Assembly: GCA_041319085.1 (NCBI GenBank)
Contig: CP101033.1
Location: 2,196,501 to 2,260,500 of the forward strand
Direction: 5' to 3'
Length of the DNA: 64,000 bases
DNA from: Aeromonas veronii
GTDB taxonomy: Bacteria; Pseudomonadota; Gammaproteobacteria; Enterobacterales; Aeromonadaceae
Shown: positions 24,816-34,635 of the stretch, piece after piece
Position numbering within the stretch: position 1 is the first letter of the stretch
Layout of the letters: each line of letters opens with the position of its first letter
The notes under the pieces: generated by a model
What the model was told of the DNA's origin: nothing
What the model saw: only the letters and a program-made list of their open reading frames with translations
Databases searched by the model: none
Made by a program: the position numbers and the translations under genes

Positions 24816-26396
24816 ATGCCAATAAGCCTAGGGCAGGCATTCGCCAAGAACTTCTTGGGCAATGCACCACAGTGGTATAAAAGCGCCATCTTGCTATTTC
24901 TGGTGATCAATCCGATCGCCTTTCATCTTGATCCTTTCATTGCGGGCTGGTTACTGGTCGTTGAGTTTATCTTCACGCTGGCCATGGCACTCAAGTGCTA
25001 CCCCCTGCAACCGGGCGGTCTGCTCGCGATCGAAGCCGTGTTGATCGGCATGACCTCTGCCGATCAGGTCAAACACGAGCTGGTCGCCAATATCGAAGTG
25101 CTGCTACTGCTGGTGTTCATGGTGGCAGGCATCTATTTCATGAAACAGTTGCTGCTCTATGTTTTCACCAAGCTGCTGATCGGCGTGCGCTCCAAGGTAC
25201 TGCTCTCCCTCTCCTTCTGTCTGGTGTCGGCCTTCCTGTCAGCGTTCCTCGATGCCCTGACCGTGATTGCCGTGGTGATCAGCGTCGCCACCGGCTTTTA
25301 TGCCATTTATCACAAGGTCTCCTCCGGCAAGGAGTTCGGCAATCCCCACGACCATAGCCATGACGAGGAAGTCGCCGAACGCAATCGCCAGGATCTCGAC
25401 GATTTTCGTGCCTTCCTGCGCAGTCTGATGATGCATGCCGCCATCGGTACCGCACTGGGCGGTGTCTGCACCCTGGTGGGTGAGCCACAAAACCTCATCA
25501 TCGGCGAGCAGGCTGGCTGGCACTTCGGCGAATTTGCCATTCGCATGTCCCCCGTGACCGTCCCTGTCTTTATCTGCGGTCTGCTGACCTGCGTGCTGGT
25601 GGAGCAGTTTCGCTGGTTTGGCTATGGCGCTCGCCTGCCGGACACGGTGCGCGCCATCATGGTGGAGTACAACCGCTACGAAGAGGCAAAACGCAGCCCG
25701 CAGGACAAGGCCAAGCTGATCGTTCAGGCATTGATTGCGGTCTGGCTGATCGTCGGTCTAGCCATGCACCTGGCGGCCGTTGGCCTGATTGGCCTCTCGG
25801 TCATCGTGCTGGCCACCTCCCTGACCGGGATCACCGAGGAGCACTCGCTGGGTAAAGCTTTCCAGGAAGCGCTCCCCTTCACCGCCCTGCTGGCGGTCTT
25901 CTTCAGCGTGGTCGCAGTCATCATCGATCAGCAGTTGTTCAAGCCGGTGATCCAGCTGGTACTGGCAGCCAAACCGGAGAACCAGCTGGCCCTCTTCTAT
26001 CTGGCGAACGGGGTGCTCTCCATGGTCAGTGACAACGTCTTCGTCGGCACCGTCTATATCAATGAGGTGAAGACAGCGCTGATCAATGGCGCCATCGACC
26101 GCGCCCAGTTCGATCTGCTGGCGGTGGCCATCAACACCGGTACCAACCTGCCGTCGGTCGCCACCCCCAATGGTCAGGCCGCCTTCCTGTTCATGCTAAC
26201 CTCGGCTTTGGCGCCCTTGCTGCGCCTCTCCTATGGCCGCATGGTCTGGATGGCGCTGCCCTACACCCTGGTGCTGGGACTGATCGGCTTCTTCGCCGTA
26301 GAGTTGCTGCTCGCCCCGACCACCGAGTGGTTCTATCAGCACGGGTGGCTGGTGATGGAGAGTGCGCTCCCCGCGGTACAGCCGGCGCTGCATTAA
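24816..26396 (+). CDS. nhaB: Na+/H+ antiporter NhaB
   Basis: A 526-residue inner-membrane antiporter following E. coli Nha[57 protein letters not shown] and [18 protein letters not shown]. About 12 membrane segments are present, plus a charged, His-rich cytoplasmic loop near residues 175-195. It exports Na+ at neutral pH. The ATG at 24816 aligns with the E. coli start; an in-frame ATG 15 bases upstream is less likely. Its natural terminator (near 26415-26428) has been split by the IS50-like element. Confidence 0.95.
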   Translation: MPISLGQAFAKNFLGNAPQWYKSAILLFLVINPIAFHLDPFIAGWLLVVEFIFTLAMALKCYPLQPGGLLAIEAVLIGMTSADQVKHELVANIEVLLLLVFMVAGIYFMKQLLLYVFTKLLIGVRSKVLLSLSFCLVSAFLSAFLDALTVIAVVISVATGFYAIYHKVSSGKEFGNPHDHSHDEEVAERNRQDLDDFRAFLRSLMMHAAIGTALGGVCTLVGEPQNLIIGEQAGWHFGEFAIRMSPVTVPVFICGLLTCVLVEQFRWFGYGARLPDTVRAIMVEYNRYEEAKRSPQDKAKLIVQALIAVWLIVGLAMHLAAVGLIGLSVIVLATSLTGITEEHSLGKAFQEALPFTALLAVFFSVVAVIIDQQLFKPVIQLVLAAKPENQLALFYLANGVLSMVSDNVFVGTVYINEVKTALINGAIDRAQFDLLAVAINTGTNLPSVATPNGQAAFLFMLTSALAPLLRLSYGRMVWMALPYTLVLGLIGFFAVELLLAPTTEWFYQHGWLVMESALPAVQPALH

Positions 26397-26414
26397 TCCG
26401 TTATTACGGATCCC

Positions 26415-26428
26415 GAGGGCCCTTCAGG
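26415..26428 (+). terminator. nhaB terminator split by the IS50-like element (left half)
   Basis: Rejoining 26428 to 27938 gives stem GAGGGCC(C) / GGGCCCTTTT with loop TTCA and a long T run. The element sits at the hairpin centre, with CCTTCAGG duplicated at 26421-26428 and 27930-27937. Confidence 0.75.
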
Positions 26429-26444
26429 CTGTCTCTTATACACA

Positions 26445-26476
26445 AATCCCCAAGCATCGCTTGGGGATTTTTTTGA
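26445..26476 (+). terminator. Terminator just inside the left end of the IS50-like element
   Basis: AATCCCCAAGC / GCTTGGGGATT stem, ATC loop, then TTTTT. It should stop nhaB read-through into the transposase, and it also replaces the terminator the insertion destroyed. Confidence 0.8.
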
Positions 26477-26532
26477 ACCTTTTCCCTTCTCCGTGATCTG
26501 ACTCTTTTGCCATCCCTTATCACGGCTCTAAT

Positions 26533-27912
26533 ATGCATCTCACCCAACTCGAACAATGGGCATTCGACCAGTTTGGCCATGCCAATCTCAAGGACCCCAG
26601 ACGCACTGAACGTCTCGTCAAACTCGCCACCGCCCTTGCTCAACAACCCGGAGATTGCGTGTCACAACTTCCCCTCTCACCCGCCGACATGGAAGGCTCA
26701 TATCGCTTTATTCGCAACCACCATGTCAATGCCGATGCCATTGCTGATGCAGGCTTTGCCACCACCGCAGCCCTAGCCAGGGACTACGACCTGTTGCTGG
26801 CACTGGAAGATACCACGGCCCTGACCTTCAACCATGCCAGCGTCCATGATGAGCTGGGGCACACCAATCAAGGCAGTAGTCGCGCTCTGCTGGCTCACTC
26901 CGTCTTGTTGTTTGCTCCGCATAAATCGCAGGTGGTCGGCATGATTGCACAGCGTATCTGGACCCGTGATGTCAGCAAGCGGGGAGAGAGCCACCGGCAT
27001 GCCACCCGGCCTTACAAGGAGAAAGAGAGTCGCAAGTGGGAGGAGGCATCCGTGGCCTTTGCCGCCCGTCTCGGCACTCAGATGGCCAACGTTATCTCGG
27101 TCTGTGACCGGGAAGCGGATATCTACGAATATCTGCATTACAAGCAGAGCAACCAACAACGCTTTGTGGTGCGCTCGATGCAAAGTCGCTGTATCGAAGA
27201 GCATGACCACAAGCTCTACGACTATGCCCGGCAGTGCCACTCTGCCGGCACCAAGGTCGTCAAAATACCGCAGCGGGGCGGCAGAAAAGCCAGAGAGGCC
27301 GTGCTCGACATCAAGTTTACCAAAGTCACCCTAAAGGCTCCGGCCAACAAGCGTAACGAGCCGGATATCCCGCTCTACTACGTGGGATGCATTGAGCAGG
27401 GCGATGCCTCTGACCGGCTGGAGTGGCACCTGCTGACTAGTGAAGCCGTGACCGACGATGCACAGGCCCGCAAGGTTATCGGCTATTACGAGCGGCGCTG
27501 GCTTATCGAGGATTATCACAAGGTCTGGAAGAGTGCCGGCACTCGGGTAGAAACCTTAAGGATGCAGAGCATGGATAACCTGAAGCGGATGTGCGTCATC
27601 TTGTCGTTTATCGCGGTGCGTCTGTTGCAATTGAGGTTTATCAACGAGGAGTCATCGGCACAGAATCAAAGCTGCGAAACGGTGATAGGCCCGACGGGGT
27701 GGAAGCTGCTTTGGCGAAAGGTAGAGAAAACGCCGTTGCCAACCAAGGTGCCGGATATGAGATGGGCGTACCGGAGCCTGGCCAAGCTGGGGGGCTGGAA
27801 GGACACTAAACGAACGGGGCGGGCTTCAATAGCGGCATTATGGGAGGGCTGGTTTCGACTCCAGACCCTCCTGGAAGGCTACGAACTGGCGCAGTCTCTT
27901 GAGCACCAATAG
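26533..27912 (+). CDS. IS50-like (Tn5-type) transposase
   Basis: A 459-residue DDE transposase related to Tn5 Tnp (476 residues). The N-terminal DNA-binding part shows HANLKDPRRTERLVKLA. Catalytic residues are visible in LALEDTTALTF (first D), SVCDREADIYEY (second D) and YERRWLIEDYHKVWK (E, with Y-(2)-R-(3)-E-(6)-K spacing). The C-terminal region for dimer formation is present, so the gene looks intact. It lies between nhaB and dsbB, which are otherwise adjacent as in enteric bacteria. Confidence 0.93.
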   Translation: MHLTQLEQWAFDQFGHANLKDPRRTERLVKLATALAQQPGDCVSQLPLSPADMEGSYRFIRNHHVNADAIADAGFATTAALARDYDLLLALEDTTALTFNHASVHDELGHTNQGSSRALLAHSVLLFAPHKSQVVGMIAQRIWTRDVSKRGESHRHATRPYKEKESRKWEEASVAFAARLGTQMANVISVCDREADIYEYLHYKQSNQQRFVVRSMQSRCIEEHDHKLYDYARQCHSAGTKVVKIPQRGGRKAREAVLDIKFTKVTLKAPANKRNEPDIPLYYVGCIEQGDASDRLEWHLLTSEAVTDDAQARKVIGYYERRWLIEDYHKVWKSAGTRVETLRMQSMDNLKRMCVILSFIAVRLLQLRFINEESSAQNQSCETVIGPTGWKLLWRKVEKTPLPTKVPDMRWAYRSLAKLGGWKDTKRTGRASIAALWEGWFRLQTLLEGYELAQSLEHQ

Positions 27913-28002
27913 TTGTGATCAAGAGACAGCCTTCAGGGCCCTTTTCTTTTTTGCCCCGCTCTGCTCTAATTCAGCCATTATTTTTTCTGAGAGATCAATA
28001 AG

Positions 28003-28524
28003 ATGATCGAATTTATCCGCCGTATCGCCGCCCATCGGCTGGCCTGGGGCCTGTTGGCAGCATCAGCCCTGTTCCTCGAGTTGTGCGCCCTCTTCTTCCA
28101 GCATGTGCTGGGCCTCTCCCCGTGCGTGATGTGCGTTTACGAACGGTTGGCGACCCTGGGGGTGCTGGCCGCCGGTCTGCTCGGCATGGCGGCACCGGAT
28201 AAGTGGTATATTCGCTGGAGCGCCATGTTGCTGTGGGGCTACAGTGCCTTCCGCGGCTTTCAGCTGGCTCTCAAGCATGTGGATTATCAGGTTAACCCCT
28301 CCCCGTTCAACGTCTGCAGCCCGTTTGCCGACTTCCCGAGCTGGGCTCCGCTCGATCAGTGGCTTCCCTGGCTCTTTATGCCGGAAGGGGATTGTGCCCA
28401 AATCACCTGGCAGTTCTTCGGTTACTCCATGCCCCAGTGGCTGGTCGTCATCTTCGCCGCTTACCTGTTGGTCTTCACCGTGGTGGCCATCGGCAATCTG
28501 GTGAAAGGTCGTTGCTGCAACTGA
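28003..28524 (+). CDS. dsbB: Disulfide-bond oxidoreductase DsbB
   Basis: A 173-residue four-helix inner-membrane protein that reoxidises DsbA and passes electrons to quinones. The two cysteine pairs are C41-V-M-C44 in the first periplasmic loop and C105/C131 in the second, matching E. coli C41/C44 and C104/C130. It normally follows nhaB directly; the IS50-like element now separates them, so dsbB must rely on its own or IS-borne transcription. Convergent with dedA, sharing the terminator at 28547-28577. Confidence 0.95.
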   Translation: MIEFIRRIAAHRLAWGLLAASALFLELCALFFQHVLGLSPCVMCVYERLATLGVLAAGLLGMAAPDKWYIRWSAMLLWGYSAFRGFQLALKHVDYQVNPSPFNVCSPFADFPSWAPLDQWLPWLFMPEGDCAQITWQFFGYSMPQWLVVIFAAYLLVFTVVAIGNLVKGRCCN

Positions 28525-28546
28525 TCGTCATGCTCGCGTGGAAATA

Positions 28547-28577
28547 AAGAGGGGGAGCCAGTATGGCTCCCCCTTTC
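28547..28577. terminator. Shared terminator between dsbB and dedA
   Basis: AGGGGGAGCCA / TGGCTCCCCCT stem with GTA loop, flanked by A-rich and T-rich tracts, between convergent genes. Confidence 0.8.
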
Positions 28578-28602
28578 TCGTTCTGGCTGACCGTATTTCT
28601 GG

Positions 28603-29250
28603 TTACGCCTTGGCTGTGCCCATCTTGGCCTTGACCGCACCAATCACCATGGGCAACAGCGAGATGCCGATGATGCCGAAGATCAGCAGGGTAAAGTTGT
28701 GACGCACCACCGGCAGATTGCCAAAGAAGTGACCGGCATAGACGAAAGAGAGCACCCACAACAGACCGCCAACCAGGTTGAACGCCAGGAAGCGCGGATA
28801 GGTCATGGCCCCCATCCCTGCCACGAACGGCGCAAAGGTACGCACGATGGGCAGGAAGCGCGTGACGATGATGGTCTTGCCGCCATGCTTGGCATAGAAG
28901 GCGTGGGTCTTTTCCAGATAGTCTCGGCGGAAGATTTTTGAATCCGGCTTACGGAACAGCTGCTCACCGAAGAAGTGACCGATGGTGTAGTTGACCACGT
29001 TGCCCAGCACGGCCGCGATGATCAGGACGCCTGCCAGGGTGTGGACGTCCAGCACGCTGCCCACGGTAAGCGCTCCGGCGGCAAACAGCAGGGAGTCACC
29101 AGGCAGGAACGGCGTCACTACCAGCCCGGTTTCACAGAAGATGATCAAAAACAGGATGGCGTAAACCCAGACGCCATAGTTCTCGAACAGCTCTTTCAAA
29201 TGCACGTCAACGTGCAGGATAAAATCGATTGCAAAGAGGATCAGATCCAT
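28603..29250 (-). CDS. dedA: DedA family membrane protein
   Basis: A 215-residue inner-membrane protein following E. coli Ded[21 protein letters not shown] at the start, [20 protein letters not shown] and [18 protein letters not shown]. DedA proteins help recycle undecaprenyl phosphate or lipid carriers and maintain the proton motive force. I chose the ATG at 29250 because it aligns with DedA. The ATG at 29259 (MEKMDLI) is equally possible; neither has a strong ribosome site. Confidence 0.9.
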   Translation of the reverse strand: MDLILFAIDFILHVDVHLKELFENYGVWVYAILFLIIFCETGLVVTPFLPGDSLLFAAGALTVGSVLDVHTLAGVLIIAAVLGNVVNYTIGHFFGEQLFRKPDSKIFRRDYLEKTHAFYAKHGGKTIIVTRFLPIVRTFAPFVAGMGAMTYPRFLAFNLVGGLLWVLSFVYAGHFFGNLPVVRHNFTLLIFGIIGISLLPMVIGAVKAKMGTAKA

Positions 29251-29432
29251 TTTTTCCATACCCATAAAGTGAACGGCGTGGAGTCTACGCCAATGCCATC
29301 CGGGCGACAATCACCGGGCCAGCCTCTTTTTCATCCCGCAGTCACCACCTTCAAATGAAACCGTTTTTCTACGTTCATCGAGGTGTGGGCAGGCACAAAG
29401 AGAGATGCCAAGCGTGGTGTCGAGAAGGCGAG

Positions 29433-29690
29433 CTAGGGGGCCTGTTCCAGATCGCGGCGCACTGCGGGAGGTAGGCAACGCTCCCAACCCCACAGCAACC
29501 CCAGCAGCAGAGTCACGTCATCGAACCAACCCAGCAAAGGCACCACGTCGGGGATAAGATCCACCGGACTGATGCCATAGAGCAGGATAAGGATCACCAG
29601 GCCCTTCGCCCACCAGGGGGTACCGGGGTGGCGAAAGCCCTGATAGAGACGACGCAGTCGTTGCCAAATAAGCCAGTGTTTGCGGCTCAT
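29433..29690 (-). CDS. DUF1232 (YkvA-like) small membrane protein
   Basis: An 85-residue protein with the DUF1232 core [20 protein letters not shown] followed by WFDDV. There is one hydrophobic hairpin and a basic N-terminus. The function is unknown. Its ATG overlaps the uvrB stop (ATGA), so it is co-translated with uvrB, an association worth noting but of unclear meaning. Confidence 0.85.
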   Translation of the reverse strand: MSRKHWLIWQRLRRLYQGFRHPGTPWWAKGLVILILLYGISPVDLIPDVVPLLGWFDDVTLLLGLLWGWERCLPPAVRRDLEQAP

Positions 29691-31699
29691 GACGCGATCA
29701 ACTCGCCGCGCAGCCGCTGGATCTGATCCCGCAGCGCCGCAGCCTGTTCGAACTCCAGATCCCGGGCATGCTGGAACATCTGCTCCTCCATTCGTTTGAT
29801 CTCTTTGGCAATCTCGCTGGCAGAGCGGACATGGTACTCCCCTTGCGGCTCGGCGGCCTTGCGCATCCCCTTGCCTGGTTTGCCTGCCGTGCGGCTGCCT
29901 CCCATGTCCATCACATCGCCAATGGATTTGTTGAGCCCTTTGGGGGTGATGCCGTGCTTGAGGTTATGGGCATGCTGCAAGGCACGGCGCCGCTCGGTCT
30001 CCTCGATCGCCACCTTCATCGAATTGGTGATGGTATCGCCGTAGAGGATTACCTTGCCGTTGAGGTTGCGCGCCGCGCGGCCGATGGTCTGGATCAGCGA
30101 GCGGGTCGAGCGCAGGAAACCCTCTTTATCCGCATCCAGAATCGCCACCAGCGACACCTCCGGCATGTCGAGACCTTCCCGCAGCAGGTTGATCCCCACC
30201 AGCACATCGAACTTGCCAAGGCGAAGATCGCGAATGATCTCCACCCGCTCGACCGTATCGATATCAGAGTGGAGGTAGCGCACCTTGACGTCGTGCTCCG
30301 CCAGATATTCGGTCAGATCCTCCGCCATCCGTTTGGTCAGGGTCGTGACCAGCACCCGCTCCTCCACCGCCACCCGCTTGCGGATCTCGGAGAGCAGATC
30401 GTCCACCTGGGTGGTCACCGGACGCACCTCGATCTCAGGATCGAGCAGGCCAGTAGGGCGCACCACCTGTTGCACCACATCGCCGCCGGACTTCTCCAGC
30501 TCGTAAGGGCCCGGGGTGGCCGAGACAAACACCGTCTGTGGCATCAGCGCTTCAAATTCGTCGAACTTGAGCGGCCGGTTGTCCAGCGCCGATGGGAGCC
30601 GGAAGCCGTACTCCACCAGCGTCTCCTTGCGGGAGCGGTCCCCTTTGAACATGGCGCCGATCTGCGGCACCGTGACGTGGGACTCGTCGATGATGAGCAG
30701 GCCATCCCCAGGCAGGTAGTCAAACAGGGTGGGCGGCGGTTCCCCCGGCGCCCGGCCGGAAAGGTAGCGGCTGTAGTTCTCGATGCCGGAACAGTAACCC
30801 AGCTCCTGCATCATCTCCATATCGAACTGGGTACGCTGCCTGATGCGTTGCTCTTCCACCAACTTGTTAAGGGACAACAGCTGCTCGCGGCGGCTGCGCA
30901 GCTCCTCCTTGATATGTTCGATAGCCCCCAGGATGGTCTCGCGCGGGGTGGCGTAGTGGGTCTTGGGGTAGATGGTGTAGCGCACCACCGTCTGCTCGAT
31001 GGCACCGGTCAGGGGATCGAACTGGGAGAGGCGCTCCACCTCTTCATCGAACAACTCCACCCGCAGGGCCAACTTGTCAGATTCGGCAGGGTAAATGTCG
31101 ATCACTTCACCGCGCACCCGGAAGGTGCCGCGCTGGAAGGCCATGTCGTTGCGGGTGTACTGCAGCTCGGCGAGGCGACGCAGGATATCCCGCTGGTTGA
31201 TCACATCCCCCACTTTGAGGTGCAACATCATGCTGAGGTAGGCCTGGGGATCCCCCAGACCATAGATGGCCGACACCGAAGCAACGATCACCACATCGCG
31301 CTGCTCCAGCAGCGCCTTGGTGGCCGACAATCGCATCTGCTCGATGTGATCGTTGATCGAGGCATCCTTCTCTATAAAGGTGTCGGTGGTCGGCACATAG
31401 GCTTCGGGCTGGTAATAGTCGTAATAGGAGACGAAATACTCCACCGCGCTGTCGGGGAAGAACTCCTTCATCTCGCCATAGAGCTGTGCGGCCAAGGTCT
31501 TGTTGGGTGCCAGGATCATGGTCGGGCGGTTCAGAGTGGCGATGACATTGGCCATGGTGAAGGTCTTGCCCGAACCGGTCACCCCGAGCAGGGTCTGATG
31601 GGCCAGCCCCGACTCGATGCCGTCCAGCAGTTGGGCAATCGCCGTGGGCTGATCCCCAGCGGGTTGAAACTGGCTGGCTAACTTGAACAATTTGCTCAT
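29687..31699 (-). CDS. uvrB: Excinuclease ABC subunit UvrB
   Basis: A 670-residue DNA-repair helicase-like subunit that verifies damage and loads UvrC. Walker A is GVTGSGKT, the beta-hairpin region has [20 protein letters not shown], the DEAD-like box is IIDESH, and motif VI is [12 protein letters not shown]. The C-terminal UVR domain ([18 protein letters not shown]) binds UvrC. The ATG at 31699, with CGGGAG upstream, fits E. coli (MSKLFKL); the ATG 15 bases earlier does not. I could not find a LexA box in the 130 bases upstream, unlike E. coli. Confidence 0.97.
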   Translation of the reverse strand: MSKLFKLASQFQPAGDQPTAIAQLLDGIESGLAHQTLLGVTGSGKTFTMANVIATLNRPTMILAPNKTLAAQLYGEMKEFFPDSAVEYFVSYYDYYQPEAYVPTTDTFIEKDASINDHIEQMRLSATKALLEQRDVVIVASVSAIYGLGDPQAYLSMMLHLKVGDVINQRDILRRLAELQYTRNDMAFQRGTFRVRGEVIDIYPAESDKLALRVELFDEEVERLSQFDPLTGAIEQTVVRYTIYPKTHYATPRETILGAIEHIKEELRSRREQLLSLNKLVEEQRIRQRTQFDMEMMQELGYCSGIENYSRYLSGRAPGEPPPTLFDYLPGDGLLIIDESHVTVPQIGAMFKGDRSRKETLVEYGFRLPSALDNRPLKFDEFEALMPQTVFVSATPGPYELEKSGGDVVQQVVRPTGLLDPEIEVRPVTTQVDDLLSEIRKRVAVEERVLVTTLTKRMAEDLTEYLAEHDVKVRYLHSDIDTVERVEIIRDLRLGKFDVLVGINLLREGLDMPEVSLVAILDADKEGFLRSTRSLIQTIGRAARNLNGKVILYGDTITNSMKVAIEETERRRALQHAHNLKHGITPKGLNKSIGDVMDMGGSRTAGKPGKGMRKAAEPQGEYHVRSASEIAKEIKRMEEQMFQHARDLEFEQAAALRDQIQRLRGELIAS

Positions 31700-31784
31700 G
31701 AACACTCCCGACACAAAACAGCAGATGAGCAGTGTAACCGAGGGGCTGGCAACGGTACACCCGTGCCATCATCCCGCGAATAGC

Positions 31785-31813
31785 TTGACCACCTAGGGCA
31801 CCTTCTGTATGAT
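31785..31813 (+). promoter_or_regulatory. Sigma-70 promoter of tRNA-Asn
   Basis: TTGACC (31785-31790), 17 bases, TATGAT (31808-31813); the start would fall a few bases ahead of the tRNA. Confidence 0.8.
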
Positions 31814-31832
31814 GTTCCTCCTTGCCTGATGT

Positions 31833-31908
31833 TCCCCCGTAGTTCAGTCGGTAGAACGGCGGACTGTTAATCCGTATGTCACTGGTTCAAGTCCAGTCGG
31901 GGGAGCCA
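31833..31908 (+). tRNA. tRNA-Asn(GTT)
   Basis: 76 nt with CCA. Acceptor TCCCCCG/CGGGGGA pairs fully; anticodon loop CTGTTAA (GTT). T loop TTCAAGT. Confidence 0.96.
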
Positions 31909-32671
31909 ATTCCTCACCATCTCGGTGCAAGTTATCCACTTTAGTGCCCTCTCCTGCCAATTTTAATGCACAAGATCCTTCTTGCTGCTGACGATCCTTT
32001 TTGTTACCCAATCCGGCCCGACAGAGTTTTCTCCTGCCGCATCTAACTATTTGATTTTTATGAAAACATTTTTCTTCCGGTATTTTTTGAACAGCACTTG
32101 CATCCCAGTACTGGCGCGGCTTTCAAGGCGATGAACAAGTTTCATGAACAGGGTTATCCACAGATTCTGTGGGTAAGTGCTGCAAGCCCTGTCAGGACGC
32201 GGGATTGCCCGTGATGGCTCCCGGCGATAAGTCATTTTGCTGGCCAACCTGATTTTATGCTGTTTTTTTGCCCCCTCCGGAACCGCCGGGTGACAGGCTC
32301 TATTGGCACTTTTCAGAGACATCTTTATGCCAACCCTTTTCCCGTGGGCTAGCGGGCAAATAGCAAGCTGATTTGCCCCTCTGCCAACCATGGCAGCCAT
32401 CCGTTGAATCTGCTGAAACTGATCCCCGCCGACCCCCTAAACAGCAGAATCTAAATTATCGACCTGCACCCGATCGCTTCGGTAGCGAGCAGCATATTTC
32501 ACTAATTGACATCGGCGACGGCAGCAAAAATCCACTGATTTCATCCGCTTGTCTCCCTATCCCGCCGCTTGATCCACAAATAGCGTCCGATTAATCACCC
32601 CCTTGCACTTCTTTATTGGAGATAGATCCGGCACAATATCGACCCCACTTTTTTCCTCGGTTTTTCCGGGC
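31909..32671. other. Long intergenic region with DnaA-box palindrome
   Basis: About 760 bases without a convincing gene. TTATCCACA at 32154-32162 and its inverted partner TGTGGGTAA at 32168-32176 form an 11-bp near-palindrome around one T. A third similar box, TTATCCACT, is at 31932-31940. The ybjL promoter must also lie here. Confidence 0.6.
32154..32176. promoter_or_regulatory. Inverted pair of DnaA boxes
   Basis: TTATCCACAGA (32154-32164) and TCTGTGGGTAA (32166-32176), mirror images with one mismatch; the left 9 bases equal the DnaA consensus. Confidence 0.55.
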
Positions 32672-34357
32672 ATGACCATAGATTTCGTGACACTGCTACA
32701 TCAAAGCGACTCGCTGCTGCTGTTTGTGGTACTGGCCTTCGGCCTGCTGCTGGGCAAAGTTCGTCTTGGCAACTTCCAGATTGGCAACACCATTGGGGTA
32801 CTCTTTACCGCCCTGCTGTTCGGCCAGATGGGCTTTCAGTTCTCCACCTCCACCGAAAATGTCGGCTTTATGCTGTTCATCTTTTGTGTCGGCATCGAGG
32901 CGGGCCCTCACTTCTTCAGCGTGTTCCTACGCGATGGCATTCACTATATCACTCTCACCCTAGTGATCTTGCTGACCGCCTTGCTGCTGACCGTGGGGCT
33001 GGCCAAGTTCTTCAACCTGGGGCCGGGCATGGCGGCGGGGATCCTGGCGGGTTCCCTCACCTCAACTCCGGCGCTGGTGGGTGCCCAGGATGCCTTACGC
33101 AGCGGTCTGCTGAACCTGCCCCATCAAACCGATATGCAGGCGGTGATCGACAACATGGGCATCGGCTACGCCCTGACCTATCTGGTGGGTCTGGTGGGTC
33201 TGATGCTGGTGGTGCGCTACCTGCCCTCGCTGGCTCGCCTCGACCTCAATACCGAGGCGCAGAAGATTGCCCGCGAGCGGGGTCTCTCCGACAGCGAGAG
33301 TCGCAAGACCTATCTGCCCATCATCCGTGCCTATCGGGTCGGCCCCGAGCTGGCGGCCTGGATCGGTGGCCGTACCCTGCGGGAGACTGGCATCTATCCC
33401 CATACCGGCTGCTATGTGGAGCGGATCCGCCGCAACGGCATTCTGGCCAGCCCCGATGGTGACGCCGTCATTCAGGAAGGGGACGAGATCGCCCTGGTAG
33501 GCTATCCCGAGAGCCACGAGAAGCTGGACGTCAACTACCGTAACGGTAAAGAGGTGTTTGATCGCAACCTGCTCGACCTGCAGATCGTCACCGAAGAGAT
33601 CGTGGTAAAAAACGACTCCGTGGTGGGCCGCCATCTGGTGGAGCTCAACCTCACCGAGAAAGGGTGCTTCCTCAACCGGGTGGTGCGCTCCCAGATCGAG
33701 ATGCCGTTCGATCGCAACATCATGCTGCAAAAAGGCGACGTGTTGCAGATCAGTGGCGAGAAGCAGCGGGTCAAACTGCTGGCCAACAAGATCGGCTTTA
33801 TCAGCATTCACAGCCAGACCACGGATCTGGTGGCTTTCACCACCTTCTTCGTGCTCGGCCTGTTGATCGGCTCCGTCTCGCTGGTGTTCGGTCAGATCGA
33901 ATTTGGCCTCGGCAACGCCGTCGGCCTGCTGCTGGCGGGTATTCTGATGGGTTACCTGCGGGCCAACCACCCGACGGTCGGCTATGTACCGCCCGGCGCG
34001 CTCAGATTGGCCAAGGATCTCGGTCTCGCGGTCTTTATGGTGAGTACGGGCCTGAAAGCCGGTGGCGGTATCCTCGACCACCTCAGCGAGGTGGGTACGG
34101 TAGTGCTCTTCTCCGGCATGCTGGTGACCACCTTGCCGGTGCTGGTGGGCTATCTGTTCGGGGTCTGGGTGCTCAAGATGAACCCGGCGCTGCTGCTGGG
34201 TGCCATCACCGGTGCCCGTACCTGTGCCCCGGCCATGGATGTGGTCAACGAGGCCGCCAACAGCTCCATTCCGGCGCTCGGTTATGCCGGTACCTATGCG
34301 GTGGCCAACGTGATGCTAACCCTGGCGGGCTCCTTTATCATCGGCTTCTGGTTCTAG
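32672..34357 (+). CDS. ybjL: YbjL-type transporter (AAE family, TrkA-C domains)
   Basis: A 561-residue inner-membrane protein. Two membrane halves (about 1-190 and 390-560) flank two soluble TrkA-C-like domains (about 200-370: [20 protein letters not shown] and [19 protein letters not shown]). It follows E. coli YbjL closely, for example [18 protein letters not shown] and [16 protein letters not shown]. The family includes aspartate:alanine exchangers; the substrate of YbjL is not firmly known. I start at the ATG at 32672 by alignment; an in-frame ATG at 32603 adds 23 unrelated residues. A 15-bp terminator stem follows. Confidence 0.9.
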   Translation: MTIDFVTLLHQSDSLLLFVVLAFGLLLGKVRLGNFQIGNTIGVLFTALLFGQMGFQFSTSTENVGFMLFIFCVGIEAGPHFFSVFLRDGIHYITLTLVILLTALLLTVGLAKFFNLGPGMAAGILAGSLTSTPALVGAQDALRSGLLNLPHQTDMQAVIDNMGIGYALTYLVGLVGLMLVVRYLPSLARLDLNTEAQKIARERGLSDSESRKTYLPIIRAYRVGPELAAWIGGRTLRETGIYPHTGCYVERIRRNGILASPDGDAVIQEGDEIALVGYPESHEKLDVNYRNGKEVFDRNLLDLQIVTEEIVVKNDSVVGRHLVELNLTEKGCFLNRVVRSQIEMPFDRNIMLQKGDVLQISGEKQRVKLLANKIGFISIHSQTTDLVAFTTFFVLGLLIGSVSLVFGQIEFGLGNAVGLLLAGILMGYLRANHPTVGYVPPGALRLAKDLGLAVFMVSTGLKAGGGILDHLSEVGTVVLFSGMLVTTLPVLVGYLFGVWVLKMNPALLLGAITGARTCAPAMDVVNEAANSSIPALGYAGTYAVANVMLTLAGSFIIGFWF

Positions 34358-34380
34358 CCAGCGGCCATCAAATTACCGCT

Positions 34381-34415
34381 AACAAAGAAGGGAGCCTCAG
34401 GCTCCCTTCTTTGTT
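34381..34415 (+). terminator. Terminator of ybjL
   Basis: AACAAAGAAGGGAGC (34381-34395) and its exact complement (34401-34415) around a 5-base loop, an unusually long perfect stem. Confidence 0.8.
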
Positions 34416-34510
34416 AGCTGGGTGCCAAGCTGGCTCATCGATGTGACGTCACCTGACACCAACCATCTGCGCTGAACTCGTCACAAACCCCCTATCCCAC
34501 GATGGCTAAT

Positions 34511-34565
34511 GCTCTGCTCTGCTCTGCTCTGCTCTGCTCTGCTCTGCTCTGCTCTGCTCTGCTCT
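34511..34565. repeat. Pentanucleotide microsatellite (GCTCT)x11
   Basis: Eleven uninterrupted GCTCT units between the convergent genes ybjL and fabB, outside any coding frame and between their terminators. Confidence 0.97.
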
Positions 34566-34593
34566 GCAATGACTGATGGCAGATCACGGAGAC

Positions 34594-34620
34594 AAAAAAA
34601 GCGCCCTTAGGCGCTTTTTT
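34594..34620. terminator. Bidirectional terminator, mainly for fabB
   Basis: A7-GCGCC / GGCGC-T6 with a CTTA loop, 16 bases after the fabB stop. Confidence 0.85.
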
Positions 34621-34635
34621 CATATCAACCGGATA

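Larger units (their letters stand above)
26429..27929 (+). mobile_element. Complete IS4/IS50-type insertion sequence, 1501 bp
   Basis: The left end CTGTCTCTTATACACAAAT is nearly the Tn5/IS50 end; the right end, inverted, is CTGTCTCTTGATCACAACT. The 8-bp duplication CCTTCAGG flanks it (26421-26428, 27930-27937). IS50 usually duplicates 9 bp, so 8 is slightly odd. One intact transposase lies inside. Confidence 0.92.

Noticed and set aside
29768-31681. A 637-codon open frame antisense to uvrB
   Set aside because: Shadow of uvrB with a His/Gln/Arg-rich, domain-free translation.
31700-31832. LexA (SOS) box for uvrB
   Set aside because: No CTG-N10-CAG motif with the usual AT-rich core was found.
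32373-32594. A 73-codon plus-strand frame after tRNA-Asn
   Set aside because: No ribosome site, no recognisable domain and composition unlike real genes; it overlaps the intergenic promoter region of ybjL.
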